The notes under the pieces: generated by a model
The model's database searches: none
What the model was told of the DNA's origin: nothing
The model's input: only the letters and a program-made list of their open reading frames with translations
Program-made: the position numbers and the translations under genes
In this document: positions 52,756 through 64,000 of the stretch, one piece after another
Layout: the number at the start of each line of letters is the position of its first letter
Numbering within the stretch: the first letter of the stretch is position 1
NCBI GenBank assembly: GCA_040285825.1
Contig: JAUPSS010000008.1
Span: 186,001 to 250,000 of the forward strand
Direction of reading: 5' to 3'
Length of the DNA: 64,000 nucleotides
Origin: Eukaryota sp. TZLM1-RC
Lineage: Eukaryota > Metamonada: BaSk clade

Positions 52756-55700
52756 ATGTCTGCTTTGCTACAGACCCTTTTTCTTATACTTGTTACTTCT
52801 TTAGCTCTCGAAGTACACTGGATATCCACTGATAATGTAGATTTTTCCCACCCAGGAAATTGGAATCCCGAACCCGATTTCTACACACAAGTTGTCACTT
52901 GCATCATTGATGTTGATACGGAAGTTATTCTCTCTTCAGATAAGATTCCTAACATTCATAAGATAATACTTGGTTCTTCTTCTTCCACTCCAACTCTCAA
53001 AATCAGTGCAGCTCTTTCAGTTGAGAATTTTGTTTGGCATAGTGGTAGTCTAGAGATCGATACCAAGTTATTCAACATCCACTCCACTCTAGACCTCAAA
53101 TCAGATAGTTCCAAAGAACTAAGTAAAGGAACTTTGATTTTATTTGGTTCTTTGGAAGTCCATGACAAGTCCATTCTTACCCTAGGTCATGGATCTAAAG
53201 TCAGTGTTCGTCATGTTTACAATAAGAAAAATAAGGTCTTAATTTCCCATTCATCAGGTGTTTTTGAGATAGCAAACACTGGTGGAGGTCCTTCTGTTGA
53301 GTTCTTTGTTCCAGTTGAATTGAAACACAATAGCCATCTAAAACTAGGAGTTAGTGCACATTTGATTGGAAGTGTTGTGGTCAGTGAAGGTGCAGTTTTG
53401 GAGTTTAATGAAGACTCGGAAATAAATAATGAAATAGAGTTGAAAGGGGAAAATTCTGGGCTCAAAGTTGATGGTTGTACTGTTCAATTTAAGTCAAAAT
53501 CCTATTATTCTGCAGTAGAAAATGATTTATTAGTTTATTTTAACTTTAGGGATCCTCCTAGTAATGGTTACTTCAGTGATTTCTTTGGTAATTTCTTTGC
53601 TCAAATTAGAGGTAATACTCAGCATGAAAGCAATTATGTATCAATGCCTGGTAACAACGACCATTTGCTTAGCAGTTTCAGACCTGCCCCTACTGGTCCT
53701 TTTACTATCTACATGGACTATGACATCAGCTCTTCGAAACCCAGTATGTCTACAACTGTACAGTTTGGTCTTGAATCTAACGAAGATTCTTGTAATTTTG
53801 CTACCGGCTTTCGTAGGGATCGGAGTGGTTTGCTCAGATTTGGATATTTAGGTTTTACACTTTCTTCAGTCTCCACAAGAAGGAGGATTTGTCAATGCAC
53901 GCCTGTCGTCAATCACCATGATTTCGAGGAAAGTTTTAGGCCTGCTGCCTTTATTGTGGACAACAACAATGTTGTTCTGAGGAACAATTATGAAGGTGAT
54001 ATTAAAAGTAGTTCCCACAGCTCTTCATCTCTTGAACCATGCCAACGTACCTTTCCTTTAGACTTTGGTTGTTTATTTGATTCTAATGGTGGTCGTGATT
54101 GTAAACTTAATGTAAAATTCCGTGATTATAGAGTTTACAGCAAGGCTCTCAGTTCTTCAGATGTAACAACTTTGTTTTCCCAATCAGGAGAAGAAGGAAT
54201 TGTTGAAACTACTACAGTTCCTGAATTTAGTGGACCTGGTTTTATTACTTTGACTGAGGGCAGTTTTATTAACCTATTTCCTAAAGAACTAAGTATTATT
54301 TACTATGAAGGATCTTCTCTTTTTGAAAACCAGTTTACTTGCTCTGATACCACAACTCTTGTCATTACTGGGGATGTTGTAGTTAATTCAGGTGAGAGGT
54401 TTAGCCTGGGTTGTAAATTAAAACTTGAAGGAAGTATTGAAATTTTTGCTGGTGAAGTTGTTTTTGCTAAAGGCTCTCAATTTGATGGTAGTTTGATTGT
54501 AAAACAAAATGGCAGAGCTAAATTTGAAGAAGGTATTTATATATTTTCCGAGAGTTCTGTCCTTGGTCAAGACCCTGAAAATTTGGTTACAGATTCGAGT
54601 ATCACACTCAATATTTATGGTAAATTGAAAGTTTCTTCTCCTATTCTCTTTAATGGTTTGGTTTATGTTTTGCAACCAAAGTCTGTTTTAGATGTTCCTG
54701 GCCTTACGATTGTTATTGATGATAGTTTGGTTTTTGAGGATGTTGAATTTAGTCAAAGTACTGCGGTTACTATTTTGTCTGGTGATGTAACTTTTTCTTA
54801 CGATGAGGAAGCCACTATTAACTTATCAAGTTTTTTAATAGAAGAAGGATCTGTTACCTTTAATAATGGTGATTTAAAGGCAAATACCATTACGATCAAC
54901 TCTGAGTCTGCCGCTAGTGCTTCATTTACTAACACAAAGCTAGGTTCTTTAAGTGATTTCACTTCAAATAGTGGTAATATTGAATTTAATTATGAGGATG
55001 ATCTTACCATTTCCGCAAATTTTATTATTGTTGATTCAGACTTGGATTTAAAGAATCCAGAGACTACTTATTCCTTCAATAGGCTTGATTTAAGTTCATC
55101 AACCAGAAAAGGTAATGGAAATTTAATTGTCAACGACTTAAGTTTTTCAGGTACCACTTTTACTGGTAATTCCCAAACTAAATGTACTGAAAGCTGTGAT
55201 GTGATTAATGGTGAAACTAACATTATAAATGTAAAACATTCCCATGAATTGATTTTTGATGGTAATGGTAATATGAATTCTGAATCTCTTATTGACTTTG
55301 AAATTAATTCAGCTAATTTTATTCTTAATGAACCATATTCATTTACTACCAACTCTAAAATCATTGTTTCAACCTCATCCGAAACAGATTTTCAAATATT
55401 GGGTACACTCAGTATCGAAGAAGAAGGTAGTTTGGCAATTGAGGATTTATTTGATTTAAAAGGAACTATCATTGTCAATGGTAAATTAGAATTAGATTCA
55501 GATAGTACCATTGATGGAACTTTAAAGGTTTTAGATGGTGGTGAAGCTGTTTTCAAAGGAGATTCTTATACATTTAACCAAAATTCCAAGCTTGAAGTTC
55601 ATCCAAATACCCTAATTTTACAGGAACCTATTGAATTAACAATTGAAGGTACTTATAAAGGAATTGGTTCCATCACTCACTCACATGGAAAGTTGACGTT

Positions 55701-58700
55701 TACTTCTGGTTCAAAGGTGGATACTGGTGATTTTATTGTTAAAACTTCTGAAAAATTAACATTTTCTAGAGTAGATTTTGAATCATTAGACTTGCTAAAA
55801 ATAGAAACTGGTGACGTTACTTTTTGATTACGAAAACACTTCTGAAAGTATTGACATTACCTCAATCGAACTCAAAGAAGGATCTGTTACCTTTAATAAT
55901 GGTGATTTAAAGGCAAATACCATTACGATCAACTCTGAGTCTGCCGCTAGTGCTTCATTTACTAACACAAAGCTAGGTTCTTTAATTGATTTCTCTTCAA
56001 ATAATGGTAATATTGAATTTAATTATGAGGATGATCTTACCATTTCCGCAAATTTTAATATTGTTGGTTCAGACTTGGATTTAAAGAATCCAGATAGTAC
56101 TTATTCCTTCAATAGTCTTGATTTAAGTTCATCAACCAGAAAAGGTAATGGAAATTTAATTGTTAAAGAATTGAGTTTTTCATGTACAACTTTTACTGGT
56201 AATTCCCAAACTAAATGTACTGAAAGCTGTGATGTGATTAATGGTGAAACTAACATTATAAATGTAAAACATTCCCATGAATTGATTTTTGATGGTAATG
56301 GTAATATGAATTCTGAATCTCTTATTGACTTTGAAATTAATTCAGCTAATTTTATTCTTAATGAACCATATTCATTTACTACCAACTCTAAAATCATTGT
56401 TTCAACCTCATCCGAAACAGATTTTCAAATATTGGGTACACTCAGTATCGAAGAAGAAGGTAGTTTGGCAATTGAGGATTTATTTGATTTAAAAGGAACT
56501 ATCATTGTCAATGGTAAATTAGAATTAGATTCAGATAGTACCATTGATGGAACTTTAAAGGTTTTAGATGGTGGTGAAGCTGTTTTCAAAGGAGATTCTT
56601 ATACATTTAACCAAAATTCCAAGCTTGAAGTTCATCCAAATACCCTAATTTTACAGGAACCTATTGAATTAACAATTGAAGGTACTTATAAAGGAATTGG
56701 TTCCATCACTCACTCACATGGAAAGTTGACGTTTACTTCTGGTTCAAAGGTGGATACTGGTGATTTTATTGTTAAAACTTCTGAAAATTAACATTTTCTA
56801 GAGTAGATTTTTGAATCATTAGACTTGCTAAAAATAGAAACTGGTGACGTTACTTTTGATTACGAAAACACTTCTGAAAGTATTGACATTACCTCAATCG
56901 AACTCAAAGAAGGATCTGTTACCTTTAATAATGGTGATTTAAAGGCAAATACCATTACGATCAACTCTGAGTCTGCCGCTAGTGCTTCATTTACTAACAC
57001 AAAGCTAGGTTCTTTAATTGATTTCTCTTCAAATAATGGTAATATTGAATTTAATTATGAGGATGATCTTACCATTTCCGCAAATTTTAATATTGTTGGT
57101 TCAGACTTGGATTTAAAGAATCCAGATAGTACTTATTCCTTCAATAGTCTTGATTTAAGTTCATCAACCAGAAAAGGTAATGGAAATTTAATTGTTAAAG
57201 AATTGAGTTTTTCATGTACAACTTTTACTGGTAATTCCCAAACTAAATGTACTGAAAGCTGTGATGTGATTAATGGTGAAACTAACATTATAAATGTAAA
57301 ACATTCCCATGAATTGATTTTTGATGGTAATGGTAATATGAATTCTGAATCTCTTATTGACTTTGAAATTAATTCAGCTAATTTTATTCTTAATGAACCA
57401 TATTCATTTACTACCAACTCTAAAATCATTGTTTCAACCTCATCCGAAACAGATTTTCAAATATTGGGTACACTCAGTATCGAAGAAGAAGGTAGTTTGG
57501 CAATTGAGGATTTATTTGATTTAAAAGGAACTATCATTGTCAATGGTAAATTAGAATTAGATTCAGATAGTACCATTGATGGAACTTTAAAGGTTTTAGA
57601 TGGTGGTGAAGCTGTTTTCAAAGGAGATTCTTATACATTTAACCAAAATTCCAAGCTTGAAGTTCATCCAAATACCCTAATTTTACAGGAACCTATTGAA
57701 TTAACAATTGAAGGTACTTATAAAGGAATTGGTTCCATCACTCACTCACATGGAAAGTTGACGTTTACTTCTGGTTCAAAGGTGGATACTGGTGATTTTA
57801 TTGTTAAAACTTCTGAAAAATTAACATTTTCTAGAGTAGATTTTGAATCATTAGACTTGCTAAAAATAGAAACTGGTGACGTTACTTTTGATTACGAAAA
57901 CACTTCTGAAAGTATTGACATTACCTCAATCGAACTCAAAGAAGGATCTGTTACCTTTAATAATGGTGATTTAAAGGCAAATACCATTACGATCAACTCT
58001 GAGTCTGCCGCTAGTGCTTCATTTACTAACACAAAGCTAGGTTCTTTAATTGATTTCTCTTCAAATAATGGTAATATTGAATTTAATTATGAGGATGATC
58101 TTACCATTTCCGCAAATTTTAATATTGTTGGTTCAGACTTGGATTTAAAGAATCCAGATAGTACTTATTCCTTCAATAGTCTTGATTTAAGTTCATCAAC
58201 CAGAAAAGGTAATGGAAATTTAATTGTTAAAGAATTGAGTTTTTCATGTACAACTTTTACTGGTAATTCCCAAACTAAATGTACTGAAAGCTGTGATGTG
58301 ATTAATGGTGAAACTAACATTATAAATGTAAAAGATTCCCATGAATTGATTTTTGATGGTAATGGTAATATGAATTCTGAATCTCTTATTGACTTTGAAA
58401 TTAATTCAGCTAATTTTATTCTCAACGAACCATATTCATTTACTACCAACTCTAAAATCATTGTGTCAACCTCATCCGAAACAGATTTTCAAATATTGGG
58501 TACACTCAGTATCGAAGAAGAAGGTAGTTTGGCAATTGAGGATTTATTTGATTTAAAAGGAACTATCATTGTCAATGGTAAATTAGAATTAGATTCAGAT
58601 AGTACCATTGATGGTACTATAAAGGTTTCAGATGGTGGTGAAGCTGTTTTCAAAGGAGATTCTTATACATTTAACGAAAATTCCAAGCTTGAAGTTCATC

Positions 58701-61700
58701 CAAATACCCTAATTTTACAGGAACCTATTGAATTAACAATTGAAGGTACTTATAAAGGAATTGGTTCCATCACTCACTCACAGGGACAGTTGACGTTTAC
58801 TCCTAGTTCAAAGGTGGATACTGGTGATTTTATTGTTAAAACCTCTGAAAAATTAACATTTTCTAGAGTAGATTTTGAATCATTAGACTTACTAAAAATA
58901 GAAACTGGTGACGTTACTTTTGATTACGAAAACACTTCTGAAAGTATTGACATTACCTCAATCGAACTCAAAGAAGGATCTGTTACCTTTAATAATGGTG
59001 ATTTAAAGGCAAATAGCTTTACTATCAACTCTGAGTCTGCCGCTAGTGCTTCATTTACTAACACAAAGCTAGGTTCTTTAAGTGATTTCACTTCAAATAA
59101 TGGTAATATTGAATTTAATTATGAGGATGATCTTACCATTTCCGCAAATTTTAATATTGTTGGTTCAGACTTGGATTTAAAGAATCCAGATAGTACTTAT
59201 TCCTTCAATAGTCTTGATTTAAGTTCATCAACCAGAAAAGGTAATGGAAATTTAATTGTTAAAGAATTGAGTTTTTCATGTACAACTTTTACTGGTAATT
59301 CCCAAACTAAATGTACTGAAAGCTGTGATGTGATTAATTGTGAAACTAACATTATAAATGTAAAAGATTCCCATGAATTGATTTTTGATGGTAATGGTAA
59401 TATGAATTCTGAATCTCTTATTGACTTTGAAATTAATTCAGCTAATTTTATTCTCAACGAACCATATTCATTTACTACCAACTCTAAAATCATTGTTTCA
59501 ACCTCATCCGAAACAGATTTTCAAATATTGGGTACACTCAGTATCGAAGAAGAAGGTAGTTTGGCAATTGAGGATTTATTTGATTTAAAAGGAACTTTCA
59601 TTGTCAATGGTAAATTAGAATTAGATTCAGATAGTACCATTGATGGTACTATAAAGGTTTCAGATGGTGGTGAAGCTGTTTTCAAAGGAGATTCTTATAC
59701 ATTTAACGAAAATTCCAAGCTTGAAGTTCATCCAAATACCCTAATTTTACAGGAACCTATTGAATTAACAATTGAAGGTACTTATAAAGGAATTGGTTCC
59801 ATCACTCACTCACAGGGACATTTGACGTTTACTCCTGGTTCAAAGGTGGATACTGGTGATTTTATTGTTAAAACCTCTGAAAAATTAACATTTTCTAGAG
59901 TAGATTTTGAATCATTAGACTTACTAAAAATAGAAACTGGTGACGTTACTTTTGATTACGAAAACACTTCTGAAAGTATTAACATTACCTCAATCGAACT
60001 CAAAGAAGGATCTGTTACCTTTAATAATGGTGATTTAAAGGCAAATAGCTTTACTATCAACTCTGAGTCTGCCGCTAGTGCTTCATTTACTAACACAAAG
60101 CTAGGTTCTTTAAGTGATTTCACTTCAAATAATGGTAATATTGAATTTAATTATGAGGATGATCTTACCATTTCCGCAAATTTTAATATTGTTGGTTCAG
60201 ACTTGGATTTAAAGAATCCAGATAGTACTTATTCCTTCAATAGTCTTGATTTAAGTTCATCAACCAGAAAAGGTAATGGAAATTTAATTGTCAACGACTT
60301 AAGTTTTTCAGGTACCACTTTTACTGGTAATTCCCAAACTAAATGTACTGAAAGCTGTGATGTGATTAATGGTGAAACTAACATTATAAATGTAAAAGAT
60401 TCCCATGAATTGATTTTTGATAGTAATGGTAATATGAATTCTGAATCTCTTATTGACTTTGAAATTAATTCAGCTAATTTTATTCTCAACGAACCATATT
60501 CATTTACTACCAACTCTAAAATCATTGTTTCAACCTCATCCGAAACAGATTTTCAAATATTGGGTACACTCAGTATCGAAGAAGAAGGTAGTTTGGCAAT
60601 TGAGGATTTATTTGATTTAAAAGGAACTATCATTGTCAATGGTAAATTAGAATTAGACTCGAGTAACACCATTGATGGAACTTTAAAGGTTTTAGATGGT
60701 GGTGAAGCTATTTTCAAAGGAGATTCTTATACATTTAACGAAAATTCCAAGCTTGAAGTTCATCCAAATACTCTAATTTTACAGGAACCTATTGAATTAA
60801 CAATTGAAGGTACTTATAAAGGAATTGGTTCCATCACTCACTCACATGGAAAGTTGACGTTTACTTCTGGTTCAAAGGTGGATACTGGTGATTTTATTGT
60901 TAAAACTTCTGAAAAATTAACATTTTCTAGAGTAGATTTTGAATCATTAGACTTGCTAAAAATAGAAACTGGTCACGTTACTTTTGATTACGAAAACACT
61001 TCTGAAAGTATTAACATTACCTCAATCGAACTCAAAGAAGGATCTGTTACCTTTAATAATGGTGATTTAAAGGCAAATACCATTACTATCAACTCTGAGT
61101 CTGCCGCTAGTGCTTCATTTACTAACACAAAGCTAGGTTCTTTAAGTGATTTCACTTCAAATAATGGGAATATTGAATTTAATTATGAGGATGATCTTAC
61201 CATTTCCGCAAGTTTTAATATTGTTGACTCAGACTTGGATTTAAAGAATCCAGATAGTACTTATTCCTTCAATAGTCTTCATTTAAGTTCATCAACCAGA
61301 AAAGGTAATGGAAATTTAATTGTCAACGACTTAAGTTTTTCAGGTACCACTTTTACTGGTAATTCCCAAACTGAATGTACTGAAAGCTGTGATGTGATTA
61401 ATGGTGAAACTAACATTATAAATGTAAAAGATTCCCATGAATTGATTTTTGATGCTAATGGAAACATAGATTCTGAATCTCTTATTGACTTTGAAATTAA
61501 TTCAGCTAATTTTATTCTCAACGAACCATATTCATTTACTACCAACTCTAAAATCATTGTTTCAACCTCATCCGAAACAGATTTTCAAGTATTGGGTACA
61601 CTCAGTATCGAAGAAGAAGGTAGTTTGGCAATTGAGGATTTATTTGATTTAAAAGGAACTATCATTGCCAATGGTAAATTAGAATTAGACTATAGTAACA

Positions 61701-64000
61701 CCATTGATGGAACTTTAAAGGTTTTAGATGGTGGTGAAGCTGTTTTCAAAGGAGATTCTTATACATTTAACCAAAATTCCAAGCTTGAAGTTCATCCAAA
61801 TACTCTAATTTTACAGGAACCTATTGAATTAACAATTGAAGGTACTTATAAAGGAATTGGTTCCATCACTCACTCACATGGAAAGTTGACGTTTACTTCT
61901 GGTTCAAAGGTGGATACTGGTGATTTTATTGTTAAAACCTCTGAAAAATTAACATTTTCTAGAGTAGATTTTGAATCATTAGACTTGCTAAAAATAGAAA
62001 CTGGTGACGTTACTTTTGATTACGAAAACACTTCTGAAAGTATTGACATTACCTCAATCGAACTCAAAGAAGGATCTGTTACCTTTAATAATGGTGATTT
62101 AAAGGCAAATACCATTACTATCAACTCTGAGTCTGCCGCTAGTGCTTCATTTACTAACACAAAGCTAGGTTCTTTAAGTGATTTCACTTCAAATAATGGG
62201 AATATTGAATTTAATTATGAGGATGATCTTACCATTTCCGCAAGTTTTAATATTGTTGACTCAGACTTGGATTTAAAGAATCCAGATAGTACTTATTCCT
62301 TCAATAGTCTTCATTTAAGTTCATCAACCAGAAAAGGTAATGGAAATTTAATTGTCAACGACTTAAGTTTTTCAGGTACCACTTTTACTGGTAATTCCCA
62401 AACTGAATGTACTGAAAGCTGTGATGTGATTAATGGTGAAACTAACATTATAAATGTAAAAGATTCCCATGAATTGATTTTTGATGCTAATGGAAACATA
62501 GATTCTGAATCTCTTATTGACTTTGAAATTAATTCAGCTAATTTTATTCTCAACGAACCATATTCATTTACTACCAACTCTAAAATCATTGTTTCAACCT
62601 CATCCGAAACAGATTTTCAAGTATTGGGTACACTCAGTATCGAAGAAGAAGGTAGTTTGGCAATTGAGGATTTATTTGATTTAAAAGGAACTATCATTGT
62701 CAATGGTAAATTAGAATTAGATTCAGATAGTACCATTGATGGAACTTTAAAGGTTGCAGATGGTGGTGAAGCTGTTTTCAAAGGAGATTCTTATGCATTT
62801 AACGAAAATTCCAAGCTTGAAGTTCATCCAAATACCCTAATTTTACAGGAACCTATTGAATTAACAATTGAAGGTACTTATAAAGGAATTGGTTCCATCA
62901 CTCACTCACATGGAAAGTTGACGTTTACTCCTGGTTCAAAGGTGGATACTGGTGATTTTATTGTTAAAACCTCTGAAAAATTAACATTTTCTAGAGTAGA
63001 TTTTGAATCATTAGACTTGCTAAAAATAGAAACTGGTGACGTTACTTTTGATTACGAAAACACTTCTGAAAGTATTGACATTACCTCAATCGAACTCAAA
63101 GAAGGATCTGTTACCTTTAATAATGGTGATTTAAAGGCAAATACCATTACGATCAACTCTGAGTCTGCCGCTAGTGCTTCATTTACTAACACAAAGCTAG
63201 GTTCTTTAAGTGATTTCACTTCAAATAATGGGAATATTGAATTTAATTATGAGGATGATCTTACCATTTCCGCAAATTTTAATATTGTTGATTCAGACTT
63301 GGATTTAAAGAATCCAGATAGTACTTATTCCTTCAATAGCCTTGATTTAAGTTCATCAACCAGAAAAGGTAATGGAAATTTAATTGTCAACGACTTAAGT
63401 TTTTCAGGTACCACTTTTACTGGTAATTCCCAAACTAAATGTACTGAAAGCTGTGATGTGATTAATGGTGAAACTAACATTATAAATGTAAAACATTCCC
63501 ATGAATTGATTTTTGATGGTAATGGTAATATGAATTCTGAATCTCTTATTGACTTTGAAATTAATTCAGCTAATTTTATTCTCAACGAACCATATTCATT
63601 TACTACCAACTCTAAAATCATTGTTTCAACCTCATCCGAAACAGATTTTCAAATATTGGGTACACTCAATATCGAAGAAGAAGGTAGTTTGGCAATTGAG
63701 GATTTATTTGATTTAAAAGGAACTATCATTGTCAATGGTAAATTAGAATTAGACTCGAGTAACACCATTGATGGAACTTTAAAGGTTTTAGATGGTGGTG
63801 AAGCTATTTTCAAAGGAGATTCTTATACATTTAACGAAAATTCCAAGCTTGAAGTTCATCCAAATACTCTAATTTTACAGGAACCTATTGAATTAACAAT
63901 TAAAGGTACTTATAAAGGAATTGGTTCCATCACTCACTCACATGGAAAGTTGACATTTACTTCTGGTTCAAAGGTAGATACTGGTGATTTTATTGTTGAA
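52756..64000 (+). CDS. Giant secreted repeat protein, 5' part
   Basis: Starts with a signal peptide (MSALLQTLFLILVTSLALE). A beta-strand-rich region opening HPGNWNPEPDF follows, a pattern seen at the start of bacterial and protist adhesin-like beta-helix proteins. Residues about 255-475 resemble a LamG/ConA-like domain (LLVYFNFRDPPSNG ... FRDYRVYSKALSSSDV). From about residue 698 it consists of 344-residue repeats predicted to be beta-rich, each with a TKCTESCDV Cys pair. The frame is open to the window end except for single-base indels in homopolymers near 55820 (+T), 56787 (-A) and 56813 (+T). These may be assembly errors or real. A membrane anchor would lie beyond the window. Function unknown; surface adhesin or cell-coat is a guess. 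Confidence 0.75.
54847..64000 (+). repeat. 1,032-bp in-frame tandem repeat, eight units plus a partial ninth
   Basis: Measured from GGATCTGTTACC, units start at 54847, 55880, 56912, 57944, 58976, 60008, 61040, 62072 and 63104. The spacing is exactly 1,032 bp (344 codons) except 1,033 in the first. Units are almost identical. Units 7 and 8 share private changes (GATGCTAATGGAAACATAG), units 2 and 3 are near twins, and units 6 and 9 share GACTCGAGTAACACC. This pattern is expected of repeated unequal crossover or gene conversion. The array continues past the window edge. Confidence 0.95.

Noticed and set aside
55068-63621. Regularly spaced 92-98 codon minus-strand frames
   Set aside because: They are antisense shadows of the 1,032-bp repeat and recur only because the sense strand repeats.
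1-64000. tRNA, rRNA genes or CRISPR-like arrays
   Set aside because: No cloverleaf B-box (GGTTCGAATC-type) context, rRNA core or short spaced direct repeats were seen by eye; a covariance search would settle tRNAs.

Overview
This window is nuclear DNA from a unicellular eukaryote, most likely a flagellated protist. It is AT-rich, its genes are short and closely packed, and it has several tail-to-tail gene pairs with only 65-95 bp between stop codons. All three stop codons end real genes (TAA in LRRC49-like and actin, TAG in ARPC2, POLD2 and EML, TGA in GPAT), so the code looks standard. The six introns I could place are only 28-36 nt long. They start GTNTKN and end in a compressed motif (TTAY, three bases, AG). 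That fused branch-point/acceptor recalls metamonads, but the assignment is an inference. Cilium- and microtubule-related genes (LRRC49-like, EML, kinesin) suggest a flagellate.

Host genes in order: GPAT3/4-like acyltransferase (4.8-6.0 kb, +), ARPC2 (6.8-7.6, +), LRRC49-like protein (11.6-13.5, +), EML/HELP WD40 protein with an MGNCSS N-terminus (13.6-15.7, -), DNA polymerase delta subunit 2 (19.5-20.8, +), CDC14 phosphatase (20.9-22.2, -), ARP5 (33.8-35.6, +), ESCRT-II VPS36 (35.7-36.9, -), a kinesin (37.5-39.3, -), actin with three tiny introns (48.7-49.9, -), and the 5' part of a very large secreted repeat protein (52.8 kb to the window end, +) whose 344-residue repeat unit is tandemly duplicated at least nine times.

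Everything between these genes is dense mobile DNA. (1) Fanzor genes, the eukaryotic TnpB-like RNA-guided nucleases: one locus with an open RuvC/zinc-finger half (3.5-4.8 kb), three decayed relatives of the same family, and a second, different Fanzor family (39.4-40.6 kb, with a fragment at 1.5-1.8 kb). (2) Non-LTR retrotransposons carrying N-terminal zinc knuckles, an RT with YMDD and a C-terminal restriction-like endonuclease, in at least two families (LINE-A, LINE-B). They include a 4-unit tandem array of a ~1.576 kb internally deleted LINE-A derivative (22.6-28.9 kb). (3) A 2,024-bp Mutator-like element with a perfect 9-bp target duplication. (4) A hAT transposase pseudogene split by a 1,416-bp LTR element with identical 92-bp LTRs. 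(5) A decayed Ty3/gypsy element (44.3-47.4 kb). (6) A family-B DNA polymerase exonuclease remnant (2.5-3.4 kb).

Several mobile-element 3' ends stop 9-90 bp before host start codons (Fanzor before GPAT and VPS36, LINE-A before POLD2, LINE-B before ARP5). In this compact genome the intergenic start-proximal DNA is therefore both the refuge of the elements and, potentially, where they affect expression. I consider the Fanzor set the most interesting system here, especially its conserved right end, which is a candidate guide-RNA region whose natural 3' flank is the 5' end of a host gene.
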